Origin: Rhodocyclaceae bacterium
Lineage (GTDB): Bacteria; Pseudomonadota; Gammaproteobacteria; Burkholderiales; Rhodocyclaceae
NCBI GenBank assembly: GCA_013791905.1
Contig: VMSX01000011.1
Coordinates: 434,001 to 498,000, forward strand
Direction of reading: 5' to 3'
Length of the DNA: 64,000 nucleotides
The notes under the pieces were generated by a model. The model was not told the DNA's origin. It saw only the letters and a program-made list of their open reading frames with translations, and searched no databases. Positions within the stretch are counted from its first letter, which is position 1, and the number at the start of each line of letters is the position of its first letter. Made by a program: the position numbers and the translations under genes. Below, one piece after another: positions 34,055 to 44,252 of the stretch.

Positions 34055-35545
34055 TCATAGTCCCAGTTGGTTCCAGAGTGTATCAACCCGCTGCTTGACG
34101 GCGGCATCCATGACAATGGGCCGCCCCCACTCGCGGCTGGTTTCGCCCGGCCACTTGTTGGTCGCATCGATACCCATCTTGCTGCCCAACCCGGCGACGG
34201 GCGAGGCGAAGTCGAGATAGTCGATCGGCGTATTTTCGGCGATCAGTGTGTCGCGCGCCGCATCGACGCGCGTGGTGAGCGCCCAGATCACCTCTTTCCA
34301 GTCGCGCACATCGACGTCATCATCAACCACGATAATCAGCTTGGTGTACATGAACTGGCGCAAGAAGCTCCAGATGCCGAACATTACGCGCTTGGCATGG
34401 CCGGGATACTGCTTCTTCATGCTCACCACCGCCAGGCGATAGGAACAACCCTCGGGCGGCAGGTAGAAGTCGGTGATCTCGGGAAACTGCTTTTGCAGCA
34501 GCGGCACGAACACTTCGTTGAGCGCCACGCCGAGCATCGCCGGCTCGTCGGGCGGCTTGCCGGTGTAGGTGGAATGGTAGATCGGGTCGCGCCGCATGGT
34601 CATGCGCTCGACGGTGAATACCGGGAATTCGGCAACTTCGTTGTAATAGCCGGTGTGGTCGCCATACGGACCTTCCGCTGCGGTTTCACCCGGATGGATC
34701 ACCCCTTCCAGCACGATTTCGGCACGCGCCGGCACCTGCAGGTCGGAACCGATGCACTTCACCAGTTCGGTCTTGCCGCCGCGCAGCAGGCCGGCGAACT
34801 GGTATTCGGAAAGCGTGTCGGGCACCGGCGTCACGGCACCGAGGATCGTCGCCGGGTCGCAGCCGATCACCACGGCAACCGGATAGGGCGTGCCGGGGTT
34901 GGCGGCACAATGGTCGCGAAAATCCAACGCCCCGCCGCGATGCGCCAGCCAGCGCATGATCACCTTGTTGGGCGCGATCACCTGCTGGCGGTAAATGCCG
35001 AGGTTCTGCCGCGCCTTGTTGGGACCGCGCGTCACCGTCAGTCCCCAGGTGATCAAGGGTGCCGCGTCACCCGGCCAGCAGGTCTGCACCGGCAATTTTG
35101 CCAGATCGACATCATTGCCCTCCCAGACGATTTCCTGGCAAGGCGCGGAGCTCACCACCTTCGGCGCCATGTCGAGCACCTTTTTCAGGATCGGCAGCTT
35201 GTCCCAGGCATCGCGCAGGCCCTTGGGCGGCTCGGGCTCCTTCAGGTAGGCGAGCAGTTTGCCGACTTCGCGCAGCGCTGTTTTCCAGTCTGCATCCGTT
35301 CCCGCGGTCACGCCCGCGGTCACGCCCATGGCGACCCGCTGCGGCGTGCCGAACAGGTTGGCCAGCACCGGCATGCTGCTGCCCTTCGGCTTCTCGAACA
35401 GCAAGGCCGGCCCGCCGGCCCGCAGCACGCGGTCGGCGATCTCGGTCATCTCCAGTTTCGGATCGACCTCGACGGCGATGCGCTTCAACTCGCCGCAGGC
35501 TTCCAGTTGGGCGATGAATTCACGCAGGTCGTGGGCAACATTCAT
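34055..35545 (-). CDS. ubiD: 4-hydroxy-3-polyprenylbenzoate decarboxylase
   Basis: 496 residues from the ATG at 35545 ([20 protein letters not shown]); the longer open frame to 35923 is antisense-type extension over ubiA. Prenylated-FMN-dependent decarboxylase of ubiquinone synthesis. Conserved segments: [52 protein letters not shown] and the late [17 protein letters not shown] short tandem duplication (VTAGVTAG, near 35310-35335) sits after GTPQRVAMG. The gene begins 2 bp after ubiA. Confidence 0.96.
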   Translation of the reverse strand: MNVAHDLREFIAQLEACGELKRIAVEVDPKLEMTEIADRVLRAGGPALLFEKPKGSSMPVLANLFGTPQRVAMGVTAGVTAGTDADWKTALREVGKLLAYLKEPEPPKGLRDAWDKLPILKKVLDMAPKVVSSAPCQEIVWEGNDVDLAKLPVQTCWPGDAAPLITWGLTVTRGPNKARQNLGIYRQQVIAPNKVIMRWLAHRGGALDFRDHCAANPGTPYPVAVVIGCDPATILGAVTPVPDTLSEYQFAGLLRGGKTELVKCIGSDLQVPARAEIVLEGVIHPGETAAEGPYGDHTGYYNEVAEFPVFTVERMTMRRDPIYHSTYTGKPPDEPAMLGVALNEVFVPLLQKQFPEITDFYLPPEGCSYRLAVVSMKKQYPGHAKRVMFGIWSFLRQFMYTKLIIVVDDDVDVRDWKEVIWALTTRVDAARDTLIAENTPIDYLDFASPVAGLGSKMGIDATNKWPGETSREWGRPIVMDAAVKQRVDTLWNQLGL

Positions 35546-35547
35546 GT

Positions 35548-36438
35548 TCAGGCTTTCAGGGAACGCAGCAGATAATCGAGGGCGATGCCGGCAAACACGG
35601 CGGCACCAAACCAGTTGTTGTGCAAAAAGGCCTTGAAACAGCGCATGCGGTCGCGCTCTCGGATCAGGGTGTAATGGTAACCGGCAATCGCGGCGGCGGC
35701 TGCCAGGCCCAGCGCATACGGCCAGCCGAAGCCGAGTTGCCAGCCGACCCAAGCCAGCAAGACGAGCGTCGCGCCATAGCAGAGCATGATCGCGGCGATG
35801 TCGAAGCGACCGAAGGTCAGCGCCGAAGTCCTGATGCCGATGCGGATGTCGTCGTCGCGGTCGACCAGCGCATATTCGGTGTCGTAAGCCAGCGCCCAGA
35901 AAATGTTGGCGGCGAGCAGCCACCAGGCAATCTCGGGGATCCGCCCGAGTATCGCGGCAAACGCCATCGGGATGCCAAAGCCGAACGCCACGCCCAGATA
36001 GGCCTGCGGCAGGGCGAAAAAACGCTTGGTGAACGGGTAGCTGGCGGCCAGGAACACGGCGGCCACGGCCAGGCCGAACAATAGTGGCGTCAAGAGCGGC
36101 AGGATCAGGAGAAACGCGCAGACAACCAGAAATCCACAGAGGATGAACGCTTCGCGCGACGTCACCGTGCCCGCCGCCAGCGGCCGCGCCTTGGTGCGCT
36201 CGACGTGCGGGTCGAAATCACGGTCGGCATAATCGTTGATGACGCAACCGGCAGAGCGCATCAGCACCGTGCCAAGAATGAAGATCCAGACGACCATCCA
36301 GTGTGGCTTGCCGTCAGCCGCGATCCACACCGCCCAGAGCGTCGGCCAGAGCAGCAGCAAAATGCCGATGGGCTTGTCGAGCCGCATCAGCTTTTCGTAG
36401 CGGTCGAGGCGTTCCTTGAGGTGGGCGAAACTCGGCAT
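35548..36438 (-). CDS. ubiA: 4-hydroxybenzoate polyprenyltransferase
   Basis: 296 residues, about eight membrane helices. Attaches the polyprenyl tail to 4-hydroxybenzoate in ubiquinone synthesis. Both aspartate motifs are present: [20 protein letters not shown] and [18 protein letters not shown]. First gene of the ubiA-ubiD-DUF4870 set, so two consecutive ubiquinone steps are co-expressed. Confidence 0.97.
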   Translation of the reverse strand: MPSFAHLKERLDRYEKLMRLDKPIGILLLLWPTLWAVWIAADGKPHWMVVWIFILGTVLMRSAGCVINDYADRDFDPHVERTKARPLAAGTVTSREAFILCGFLVVCAFLLILPLLTPLLFGLAVAAVFLAASYPFTKRFFALPQAYLGVAFGFGIPMAFAAILGRIPEIAWWLLAANIFWALAYDTEYALVDRDDDIRIGIRTSALTFGRFDIAAIMLCYGATLVLLAWVGWQLGFGWPYALGLAAAAAIAGYHYTLIRERDRMRCFKAFLHNNWFGAAVFAGIALDYLLRSLKA

Positions 36439-36450
36439 GGCAGAATTCTA

Positions 36451-36484
36451 CGCTGGCGGCGCCGTCCCGCCAGCGCCGACTTTT
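36451..36484 (-). repeat. Dispersed repeat, partial palindrome, between ubiA and hydrolase gene
   Basis: Minus strand AAAAGTCGGCGCTGGCGGGA then CGGCGCCGCCAGCG; the inner part is self-complementary (CGCTGGCGG / CCCGCCAGCG). It lies in the divergent spacer. Confidence 0.82.
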
Positions 36485-36541
36485 GCCGAGAACTGTGACA
36501 TCATGGCCAACAGCCACTGTGAAGGAAACTGTGGAGTGCGC

Positions 36542-37429
36542 ATGATCGGAACCCTGCTCGGAATCGCGGCCATGACCTACGCCGGGTTTGCCCTGGTGCT
36601 GTATCTGTTGCAGCCCAGTCTGATCTATTTCCCGGAAATCGACCGCGCACTCGCCGCCACGCCGCAACAGGCCGGTCTGCCATATGAGGACGTCAAGCTG
36701 GTGACGGCGGATGGCGTCACCCTGCATGGCTGGCTGGTTCCGGCGGCCAACCCACCGCGTGGTAGCGTGCTGTTTTTGCATGGCAACGCGGGCAATATTT
36801 CCCATCGCCTCGACTCGCTGCGCATGTTCCACCGGCTCGGTTACAACACCCTGATCGTGGATTATCGCGGCTACGGCAACAGCGCGGGCGAACCGACTGA
36901 GCAAGGCACCTATCGCGACGCCGAAGCAGCCTGGGCGTATCTGACGCAGACCCGCGGCATCCCTGCGGCATCCGTCGTGCTGTTCGGCGAGTCGCTGGGC
37001 GGGGCGATCGCGGCCTGGCTGGCCAGCCGGCACACCCCAGCTGCGCTGATCATTTCCTCGGGCTTCACCTCGGTACCCGATCTTGCCGCGGACATTTACC
37101 CCTACATGCCGGTCAGATGGCTGGCGCGCTTCAGCTACGACACGCGCGCTTACCTGCGGGCAACCACCGCGCCAGTCTTCATCGCCCACAGCCCGGGCGA
37201 TGAAATCATCCCGTTCCGGCACGGTCGCGCGTTATATGAAGCGGCGCAAGACCCCAAACATTTTCTCGAACTAGCGGGCGGCCACAACGAGGGCTTTATT
37301 TTCGCGCGCGCATCCTGGGCACAAACACTGGGGGAATTTCTGCAAGCGCATGTCGCCATTCCTGATTCGCATCAAACAGGCAAGGCGGCAGACATTGCGG
37401 CGACTGGAATGCGGAAACCAGGGAGATAA
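36542..37429 (+). CDS. Alpha/beta hydrolase, membrane-anchored
   Basis: About 295 residues from the ATG at 36542 (GGAG 8 bp upstream). N-terminal membrane anchor (LLGIAAMTYAGFALVLYLLQ), then the alpha/beta hydrolase fold: oxyanion segment LFLHGNAGNISHRL, nucleophile elbow GESLGG with catalytic serine, acid in SPGDEIIP and histidine in GGHNEGF. Similar to the YfhR/Bem46-like family; substrate unknown. Divergent from ubiA. Confidence 0.88.
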   Translation: MIGTLLGIAAMTYAGFALVLYLLQPSLIYFPEIDRALAATPQQAGLPYEDVKLVTADGVTLHGWLVPAANPPRGSVLFLHGNAGNISHRLDSLRMFHRLGYNTLIVDYRGYGNSAGEPTEQGTYRDAEAAWAYLTQTRGIPAASVVLFGESLGGAIAAWLASRHTPAALIISSGFTSVPDLAADIYPYMPVRWLARFSYDTRAYLRATTAPVFIAHSPGDEIIPFRHGRALYEAAQDPKHFLELAGGHNEGFIFARASWAQTLGEFLQAHVAIPDSHQTGKAADIAATGMRKPGR

Positions 37430-37550
37430 ACAGGCAGAAAGTGATCATAAAATTTACCTCACCGGCTGGATTGCCCACACTCGGCATACCAACTACACTA
37501 GCCGGTGTTCTGTGCGCCACGCTTGGCAGGGCAAAATCAGGCCACCCAAC

Positions 37551-38411
37551 ATGACCGTCGAAAAAACACGCCAAAAAGTCCAGCAGCAGAAAGAGCTGCC
37601 AACCCTGACACCCAGCATGCAGCGCATTCTGGTGGCCTGTGAGGATCAGGGCATCAGCCAGACCGCGCTTGCCGAAGCGCTGACCGAGTCACCGACCATC
37701 ACGGCGCGCATCCTGGGCTTGGCGAACTCGGCCTTTTTCGGCCAGCGCAGCGGTGTTCATACGCTCCCGCATGCGATCTCGGTGCTGGGACTGGTAACCG
37801 TCAGAAGCATTGCCGCCGGCCTGACCCTTTCGGGCAGACTCGATACGCAAAACTGTCCGGCCTTTCGTGCCGAATATTACTGGCTGTCCGCCGTGCTGTC
37901 CGCCACGCTGGCGCAACGCATTGCGCCGCTGGTCGCCGCCGGAATGCGTCCGCCGCAGGACACTGTGTATCTCGCCGGTCTTCTGCACAATCTTGGACTC
38001 CTGGCATTGGTGCATCTTCACCCCGCCGAGATGGACCGCGCGCTGACCGCCTATGCCGCCGATCCCCAGCGCACACTCGGTCCGCACATCCGCGACGTGC
38101 TGGAAACCGATCACTATCAGGCCGGCGTCTGGCTGGGCAGCAAGTGGCATTTTCCGCGCAGCATGCTGCTGGTGATGGAACATCGCTACGATCCCGGCTA
38201 TCGCGGCGACCACTGGCCGCTGGTCGTGCTGCAAGGGCTGGCCGCACGCTGGGCCAATTGCATCATTGATGGCAAAGCCTGTTTCTATGCCGAACCGGAA
38301 GCCATGCAAGCACTCGGCCTGACTGAACCGATGATCGAAATCGTCTGGCAGGAAATGAGCGAGCAGCTCGACCGCATCCGCTCCGTCGCGGCAGCATTCT
38401 CGTCGGTATGA
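37551..38411 (+). CDS. HDOD-domain signalling protein
   Basis: 286 residues from the ATG at 37551; the frame is open from 37350, but the earlier part overlaps the hydrolase end and looks non-coding. HDOD domain about residues 15-215 (LPTLTPSMQRILVACEDQ, LTESPTITARILGLANSAFF, TLPHAISVLGLVTVRSIA, YLAGLLHNLGLLAL). Such domains occur in signal-transduction proteins and usually lack full HD phosphohydrolase residues. 4 bp before a GGDEF gene, so the two probably act in one c-di-GMP output. Confidence 0.88.
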   Translation: MTVEKTRQKVQQQKELPTLTPSMQRILVACEDQGISQTALAEALTESPTITARILGLANSAFFGQRSGVHTLPHAISVLGLVTVRSIAAGLTLSGRLDTQNCPAFRAEYYWLSAVLSATLAQRIAPLVAAGMRPPQDTVYLAGLLHNLGLLALVHLHPAEMDRALTAYAADPQRTLGPHIRDVLETDHYQAGVWLGSKWHFPRSMLLVMEHRYDPGYRGDHWPLVVLQGLAARWANCIIDGKACFYAEPEAMQALGLTEPMIEIVWQEMSEQLDRIRSVAAAFSSV

Positions 38412-38415
38412 AGCC

Positions 38416-39927
38416 ATGAGCGACCAGCACCTGGCCGAGCTCTCGCTGGAATTTAACCGGCATATCGTCAATCTGCTCGATTCGCTGTCGGCGTTAACCG
38501 AACTGGCGCAGCTCTCCATTCACGACATGGACGAGGCCAGCCTGCTCAAGCAGGCGCTTGCCGCCCTGATGGCCAACCAGGACATGGAGCGCTGTTCGAT
38601 CTATCTGCCCGACCCGGATGGCAACCCGCAATGTATTGCCGGCCTCGATTGGGACGAAATGCTGCGCGACGTCACTGGCAAGAATGCTCCTGTGGCAACC
38701 CCGCAGTCAGCGGACAAGCAATCCGGTTGCGGCGACGGAATCATGGGGAAGGCCAGCAAGAGCGCCACCCTGGTGCACTATTCATCCTGCCAGAACGAGC
38801 CGGGCTTCGGCAAGGACTGCGCCGGCGTCGATGGCGCGTTATTGTGCGTGCCGATTATTTGCGAAGGGCAGGTGCTGGGTCTGCTCAATGTCTTTCATCC
38901 GCAGCCCGGCTTCTTCAACATGTGGCACGAACGCCTGGTGCTGCTGTTCTGCCAGTCGCTGGGACGGCTGCTCGCCAATCATCGCCTGACCCACCATTTG
39001 CACAACCTGGTAGAGGCAAAAACCGCAAAAATCACCCGGCAGCAGAGCTTTCTGCGCGCGGTTCTCGACAGCGTGCCGGACCCGGTGATGGTGATCGGCA
39101 TCGACTATCGCATCCTCATGGCAAATCGCGCGGCGCACACCAATGCCTCCGATCTGAGCGGTGATGCCCGCTGTCACCAGATTTCGCACCACCTCGACAC
39201 GCCTTGCGATGGCAACGAGCATCCCTGCCCTTTGCAGCGCGTACTTGCCGGAGAGGAAGTGGTCAGTGTCGTGCATAGTCACTTTGATGCCAACGGGATT
39301 CTGAAGCTGGTCGAACTTACGGCCTCACCACTCAGGGACGAGACCGGCGCCACCGTGGGCATTGTTGAAAGTACGCGCGACATTACCGAGCGCATGCTGG
39401 CCGAAGAGAAGATTCGCCAGCTCGCCTACTACGACACGCTGACCGATCTGCCCAACCGCCGCCTGCTGCAAGATCGCATTAGTCTCGCACTGGCCCAGGC
39501 CAAGCGTCACCATCGCTCCATGGCCATCATGTTTCTCGATCTGGACCGTTTCAAGCAGATCAACGACACCCTCGGACATGCCATTGGCGACGAATTGCTC
39601 AAGCAGATCGCCCAACGGCTGGTGAGCTGTGTACGTCAGGGCGACACTGTCGCGCGTACCGGTGGTGACGAATTCATCGTTGTGCTCACTGAAATCACCC
39701 ATCCCGATGACGCGGCCCGGGTCGCGCAGAAAATTCTCGCTGCCTGCGCCAAACCCGTCGACGTTGCTGGCCAAGCGCTTTCTGTCACGATCAGCATCGG
39801 CATCGCCTTGCATCCGGTAGACAGCAGCGACGAACTTGATGAACTGATGAGAAAGGCTGACGTCGCCATGTACCGCACCAAGGAAACGGGCCGCAACGGC
39901 TACCGCTTTTTCGAAGCTACGCCTTGA
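38416..39927 (+). CDS. GAF-PAS-GGDEF diguanylate cyclase
   Basis: 503 residues. GAF-like domain (about 25-190) with several cysteines (DKQSGCGDG, HYSSCQNEPGFGKDCAGVDG, suggesting a redox or metal-sensing pocket), PAS domain (about 205-330; DSVPDPVMVIGIDYRILMAN), GGDEF domain (about 335-500) with intact GGDEF and an RxxD inhibitory site (RQGD). No EAL domain, so a c-di-GMP synthase. No membrane segment. Its last 11 bp overlap the 3' end of recG on the other strand. Confidence 0.93.
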   Translation: MSDQHLAELSLEFNRHIVNLLDSLSALTELAQLSIHDMDEASLLKQALAALMANQDMERCSIYLPDPDGNPQCIAGLDWDEMLRDVTGKNAPVATPQSADKQSGCGDGIMGKASKSATLVHYSSCQNEPGFGKDCAGVDGALLCVPIICEGQVLGLLNVFHPQPGFFNMWHERLVLLFCQSLGRLLANHRLTHHLHNLVEAKTAKITRQQSFLRAVLDSVPDPVMVIGIDYRILMANRAAHTNASDLSGDARCHQISHHLDTPCDGNEHPCPLQRVLAGEEVVSVVHSHFDANGILKLVELTASPLRDETGATVGIVESTRDITERMLAEEKIRQLAYYDTLTDLPNRRLLQDRISLALAQAKRHHRSMAIMFLDLDRFKQINDTLGHAIGDELLKQIAQRLVSCVRQGDTVARTGGDEFIVVLTEITHPDDAARVAQKILAACAKPVDVAGQALSVTISIGIALHPVDSSDELDELMRKADVAMYRTKETGRNGYRFFEATP

Positions 39928-41947
39928 GCAACTCCGCGCGCCCGCCCAGCCAGCGCGCCAGATGCCGTTCGGCATGAGTCGGCCACTGGGTCAGCATCTC
40001 TTCCGCTGTCGCCCGGGCGGCTTCGACCAGCGCCGTATCTTCGAGATCGGCAAAGCGCAATAGCGGCAAACCGCTTTGGCGACTGCCGATGAACTCGCCG
40101 GGGCCACGCAAATGCAGATCCTGGCGGGCAATCTCGAAACCGTCGTTGTTCTCGAAAATGATCTTCAGCCGTGCGCGCGCGGTTTCGGACAGCGGCTGTT
40201 CATAGAGCAGAATGCAGGCCGACTCGGCGGCACCGCGGCCGACCCGGCCGCGTAGTTGATGCAGCTGGGCCAGACCGAAACGCTCGGCGTGCTCGATCAC
40301 CATCAGGCTGGCATTCGGCACGTCGACACCGACCTCGATCACGGTCGTCGCCACCAGCAGATGGATTTCGTTGCGCACGAAGGCCGCCATCACGGCGGCT
40401 TTTTCATCAGACTTGAGGCGGCCATGCACCAGGCCAATGTGCAACTCCGGCAATTCGGCGCTCAGGTGCGCGTAAGTCTCTTCTGCCGTTTTCAATTGCA
40501 GCGCTTCGGATTCTTCGATCAACGGACAGACCCAATAAGCCTGCTGCCCCTGGCGGCAAGCAAGCCGCACCCGCGCGACGATTTCGTCGCGCCGTGCAGC
40601 GCCGACCAATTTGGTGACCACCGGCGTGCGGCCGGGCGGCAGTTCGTCGAGCACCGAAACATCTAGGTCAGCGTAGTAGCTCATTGCCAGCGTGCGCGGG
40701 ATGGGCGTGGCCGACATGGCCAACTGGTGGCTGTGCACACCCTTCTGCTTGAGCGCCAGGCGCTGGCGCACGCCGAAGCGGTGCTGTTCGTCAACGACAG
40801 CGAGGCCGAGCCGGGCAAATTCGACGCCCTCCTCGATCAACGCATGGGTTCCCACAATCAGCGCCGTCTCGCCAGCGCCGACTTTTGCCAGCGCCGCAAG
40901 TTTCTCGCGCTTTTTCTGACTGCCCGACAACCAGGCGACTTCCAGCCCCAAGGGCAGCAGCCAGCCGGCAAGTTTTCGGTAGTGCTGTTCCGCGAGGATT
41001 TCGGTCGGCGCCATCAGGGCGGCCTGATAACCGGCCTCGACCGCCCGCAACATCGCCAATGCCGCAAGCACGGTCTTGCCGCTGCCGACATCACCCTGCA
41101 GGAGGCGCTGCATCGGGTGGGGTTCGGCCAGGTCGCCGGCGATTTCCTGCCAGACGCGCTGTTGCGCCCCCGTCAGTTTGAAAGGCAACTGTGTCAGCAA
41201 TCGGTCCGTCAACACGCCATTGCCCGCCAGACTCGGCGCCCGGTGCATCCGGCGGGCCGCGTAAGACTGCCGCAAGGAAATCTGCTGCGCCAGCAGTTCA
41301 TCGAAAGCGATGCGCTGCCAGACCGTGGGCTGCGCAGCATCCGCCGGAGTGGTGTGCAGTGAGCGCACGCTCGCGGAGAAATCGGCCAAGTGCAAGCGTT
41401 TGACGATGGCATCCGGCAAGGTCTCGGCAAGATTGACTTCCTGCAATGCCCGCTCGATCAGACGCCGCAACGTCGCCTGCCCCAGCCCGGCAGTGGTCGG
41501 ATACACCGGTGTCAAGGTGGTCGGGAGCGCTTCATCGCCATGCAACACCCGGAAGCGGGGATGGATCATTTCGGTGCCCCAGAAACCGCCGCGCACCTCG
41601 CCAAAAATCCTGAGCCGCGCCCCTGGCTGCAGGACTTTTTGCTGGCTGGGGTAGAAATTCATGAAGCGCAGCACCAGCCCGCCCGAAGCATCCTCGACAC
41701 GACAGACCAACTGGCGGCGTGGCCGATAGGCGATTTCGCTGGAGATCACCGTCACGTCGAACTGGGCGGCCGCACCCGGCACGGCAGCGGCGACCAGGGT
41801 GATGTGAGTTTCGTCCTCGAAACGCAGCGGCAGATGCAGGACGAGGTCGGCCTGACAGTTCAGGCCGAGGCGCTTGAGTTTTTCGGCGACGGCTGGCGTA
41901 GCGCCGGGAAAGACAACCCGCCCCGGAGCTGCAGGCTTTTCAGCCAA
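39917..41947 (-). CDS. recG: ATP-dependent DNA helicase RecG
   Basis: 676 residues. Branch-migration helicase acting on stalled forks and Holliday junctions. N-terminal wedge/OB domain (about 1-160), motif [16 protein letters not shown], motif [13 protein letters not shown] (DEQH), motif [12 protein letters not shown], and C-terminal motifs ([27 protein letters not shown]). An in-frame dispersed repeat (KVGAGETA, about residues 354-361) sits between the Ia region and [13 protein letters not shown], where other RecG proteins have a short loop. The start overlaps ridA by 8 bp. Confidence 0.97.
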   Translation of the reverse strand: MAEKPAAPGRVVFPGATPAVAEKLKRLGLNCQADLVLHLPLRFEDETHITLVAAAVPGAAAQFDVTVISSEIAYRPRRQLVCRVEDASGGLVLRFMNFYPSQQKVLQPGARLRIFGEVRGGFWGTEMIHPRFRVLHGDEALPTTLTPVYPTTAGLGQATLRRLIERALQEVNLAETLPDAIVKRLHLADFSASVRSLHTTPADAAQPTVWQRIAFDELLAQQISLRQSYAARRMHRAPSLAGNGVLTDRLLTQLPFKLTGAQQRVWQEIAGDLAEPHPMQRLLQGDVGSGKTVLAALAMLRAVEAGYQAALMAPTEILAEQHYRKLAGWLLPLGLEVAWLSGSQKKREKLAALAKVGAGETALIVGTHALIEEGVEFARLGLAVVDEQHRFGVRQRLALKQKGVHSHQLAMSATPIPRTLAMSYYADLDVSVLDELPPGRTPVVTKLVGAARRDEIVARVRLACRQGQQAYWVCPLIEESEALQLKTAEETYAHLSAELPELHIGLVHGRLKSDEKAAVMAAFVRNEIHLLVATTVIEVGVDVPNASLMVIEHAERFGLAQLHQLRGRVGRGAAESACILLYEQPLSETARARLKIIFENNDGFEIARQDLHLRGPGEFIGSRQSGLPLLRFADLEDTALVEAARATAEEMLTQWPTHAERHLARWLGGRAELLKA
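40863..40886 (-). repeat. Dispersed repeat inside recG
   Basis: Full copy in sense orientation relative to recG; read as K-V-G-A-G-E-T-A. One mismatch to the prmC copy. Confidence 0.88.
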
Positions 41948-42320
41948 TCACCAGCACGGCGTCAGCTTCAACAAGGGCACCGCGCGGCAACTCCTTGACG
42001 CCGATGGCGGCGCGGGCCGGATAGGGTTCCTTGAAGTAGCGCGCCATCACCTCATTCACCTTGGCGAAATTGCCGAGGTCGACGAGAAAGATATTGAGCT
42101 TGGCAGTCGCATCAAGGGTCGTCCCGGCAGCGGCGGCGACGGCCTTGAGATTGTCGAAGACGCGCACGATCTGGGCGTCGATGCCCTCGACCATCTGCAT
42201 GCTGACCGGATCAAGGCCGATCTGCCCTGACATATAAACGGTATCGCCGACCCGCACAGCCTGCGAATAGGGGCCGATGGCGGCGGGTGCATCCGGGGTG
42301 CTGATGATCTGGCGCGGCAT
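41940..42320 (-). CDS. ridA: RidA/YjgF family reactive-intermediate deaminase
   Basis: 126 residues, normal length. Hydrolyses reactive enamine/imine products of PLP enzymes. Conserved [20 protein letters not shown], substrate arginine in the [19 protein letters not shown] segment and the C-terminal [10 protein letters not shown]. It overlaps recG by 8 bp and starts 3 bp after fliW. Confidence 0.94.
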   Translation of the reverse strand: MPRQIISTPDAPAAIGPYSQAVRVGDTVYMSGQIGLDPVSMQMVEGIDAQIVRVFDNLKAVAAAAGTTLDATAKLNIFLVDLGNFAKVNEVMARYFKEPYPARAAIGVKELPRGALVEADAVLVIG

Positions 42321-42323
42321 GGC

Positions 42324-42776
42324 TTACTCCGGTGATTTGAGCGTGACTTGATAGTTGAGACGGGCAAAGACGTGCTGGATTCCCCGGCGGGCACGCACGT
42401 TAAGCACCAGCGGTGCCTGAAGATTGGCGCGCAACTGGGCATTACCCCCCGCTTGCGAGTCTTTGGCGAGAATCACGACCACGGCGGCATCGGACGGATC
42501 AGCAAGGTCGAGCACGGCGGACTCGGCGTCGGAAAGATTGATCTCGTAGCTGAAGCCGAACAGGGACGGGTCAGCGATATTGAAGGCAACCGCCGGGTCG
42601 TCGAGAGATTGCAGAATGAAATAGTTGGGCAGTGCTTCACCAACCGTTTCGGGATGGAACAGGGTGTATCGGCGGCAGGCCTCAAAACCGGCCAGACCTT
42701 CGGGAAATTCGATGATGCGGTCGGATGCGACGGCGAGCGTTGCGGAATTTGGGGTGTCGATATTCATGGCGGACAT
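42324..42776 (-). CDS. fliW: Flagellar assembly factor FliW
   Basis: 150 residues. Family signature IIEFPEGLAGFEACRRYTLF, ILQSLDDPAVAFNIADPSLF and APLVLNVRARRG. FliW binds flagellin and CsrA and couples flagellin levels to translation. No csrA or flagellin gene is next to it here, unlike in many Gram-positives. ATG at 42776 or 42767; neither has a strong ribosome site. Co-directional with ridA and recG. Confidence 0.87.
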   Translation of the reverse strand: MSAMNIDTPNSATLAVASDRIIEFPEGLAGFEACRRYTLFHPETVGEALPNYFILQSLDDPAVAFNIADPSLFGFSYEINLSDAESAVLDLADPSDAAVVVILAKDSQAGGNAQLRANLQAPLVLNVRARRGIQHVFARLNYQVTLKSPE

Positions 42777-42823
42777 TAGCGTGAATCCAAGGTTAGGCGT
42801 TGCGTTCGGCTGTGCGCGTTAGT

Positions 42824-43612
42824 CTATCGCCTCACCAGCATGCCGTCATCTATCCCGAGGGATTTCAGCTTGGCGCGCGCGGCATCAACCTCGGCGCGCG
42901 AGGCAAAGGGGCCGACTTGGACGCGCGACTCGATCTGCGCCGGAAGGCCCGCCTGCTGCAAACGGCCGACCAGTTCCTCAGCGTTGGCATGATTACTGAA
43001 AACGCCTACCTGCACCAGAAAGCGGTGTGCCGCTTCACCCGCTTGCGTGAGTGGGCGCGATGCGGGAGCTGCCGTCCTGGCAGCCTGGGTGCTTCGTTCC
43101 GGCATGGTGCGGGCAATTTCACGCTGGGCGTCGGGCTTGAGCGGGACCGCAGCCGGTGGCGTGGGCTTGACTGCAGCAGTTCGGGCGGTAGCCGGCGCTG
43201 TCACGGGCTTGGCTGTCTTGAGTGGTTTTTCTGCCGGAGACGGCGCCCGCGGGGTATCGGTACGCTCGGGCACAACAGCGGTTTCGGCACTGGCGGTCTT
43301 GCTTTCTTCTGTTTTCTCCTCGGTCGCATTTTCATCCGCAGCCGGTGCGGCAGGCTCCGCTACCGCAGTAATAATGGGCGTTTCCGGCACCTTGGCGGCT
43401 TCTGGCGCAGTGGCCATCTTTGGCATGGCCGGCGGTTGCGGTTTGTTGAGCGAGTCATATACCGCCAGACTGCCCAGCAGACCGGCAATCACGACGCCAG
43501 CGACGGCAATGCGCGACAGCAGCCGTTTTCTCAGTGCATCATCATCCTCGGCCGGGGCCGCGGTTATCGAATTGGTTGGGTCCGTCGTTTGGGGCGTATT
43601 CGTCTGCGCCAT
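42824..43612 (-). CDS. SPOR-domain membrane protein (FtsN-like layout)
   Basis: 262 residues from the ATG at 43612, preceded by AAGGAG at 6 bp. Cytoplasmic N-terminus about 1-35, one membrane helix (AVAGVVIAGLLGSLAVYDSL), a long Pro/Ala/Lys-rich linker and a C-terminal SPOR domain (about 185-262; FLVQVGVFSNHANAEELVGR, VQVGPFASRAEVDAARAKLK). SPOR domains bind denuded septal glycan. A role in division or polar envelope is likely. The 5' end lies 71 bp inside the DUF2802 gene in another frame. Confidence 0.88.
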   Translation of the reverse strand: MAQTNTPQTTDPTNSITAAPAEDDDALRKRLLSRIAVAGVVIAGLLGSLAVYDSLNKPQPPAMPKMATAPEAAKVPETPIITAVAEPAAPAADENATEEKTEESKTASAETAVVPERTDTPRAPSPAEKPLKTAKPVTAPATARTAAVKPTPPAAVPLKPDAQREIARTMPERSTQAARTAAPASRPLTQAGEAAHRFLVQVGVFSNHANAEELVGRLQQAGLPAQIESRVQVGPFASRAEVDAARAKLKSLGIDDGMLVRR

Positions 43613-44252
43613 GATCATCTCCTTCTGCAAAGTTCTTGTCGCCCCGACTCAAGGCATGCACCAGTTCGGCCTCAGCCAGCGAAATTCCCAGACGGTCGGC
43701 CACTGCCTGTGCGGAAAGTCCCCGCTGGGCAAGTTCCATCGCCTCGGCATATTGCGGCGAGAAGCGCCGCGCCAAGCGTAATTCATCCATTTCAGCACGC
43801 ATGCGTTCCATTTCAGCACGCATGCGCTGCACTTCCATTTCAATCTCGGCGCGTGCCAAATGCTCGGCTAAATGCTCACCGAATCCACTTGGAGGCTTTG
43901 CCAATGGTTGCTCCGGTGACGGCGCTGCCGTAGCCGGCTTGGTTGTTTCGCCAAACAGATCCTTAACCTCCTCCCATTCGAAAGCCGGTGCCGACGAGAG
44001 ACGGGAACTACCGGCCGTAACTTCAATAGTCGGCTCTGGTGGAATGGAATGCCCCGCAGCAGGGCTGGCGAAAGTCGGCGACGCATCAGCTGCTGTGTCG
44101 GACTCAGGCTCCAGCGTGGACGCTGGTTCGCTACGGGCAGGGCGGCGGCCAACCTGCCAAAACCTGAGCAACATCACGACCAAATAGATGGCTGCGATGG
44201 CCAGCAAGAGAAAAATCCCGGCACGCCAGTCAAATCCGATCGACTCCATCAT
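43542..44252 (-). CDS. DUF2802 membrane protein with coiled coil
   Basis: 236 residues. One N-terminal membrane helix (AGIFLLLAIAAIYLVVMLL), a disordered Ser/Pro/Glu-rich stretch, a heptad coiled coil with a 21-bp internal repeat (RMRAEMERMRAEMDELR) and a C-terminal helix-turn-helix-like DUF2802 region (AMELAQRGLSAQAVADRLGI). DUF2802 genes are often near flagellar or chemotaxis genes, and fliW is nearby. Its 3' 71 bp also encode the SPOR protein start, an unusually long overlap. A degenerate piece of the dispersed repeat may be present near 44068-44080. Confidence 0.8.
   Translation of the reverse strand: MMESIGFDWRAGIFLLLAIAAIYLVVMLLRFWQVGRRPARSEPASTLEPESDTAADASPTFASPAAGHSIPPEPTIEVTAGSSRLSSAPAFEWEEVKDLFGETTKPATAAPSPEQPLAKPPSGFGEHLAEHLARAEIEMEVQRMRAEMERMRAEMDELRLARRFSPQYAEAMELAQRGLSAQAVADRLGISLAEAELVHALSRGDKNFAEGDDHGADEYAPNDGPNQFDNRGPGRG

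Noticed and set aside
43794-43850. 21-bp tandem repeat in DUF2802 as a mobile or regulatory element
   Set aside because: It encodes a coiled-coil heptad pattern (RMRAEME) and is adequately explained by protein structure.
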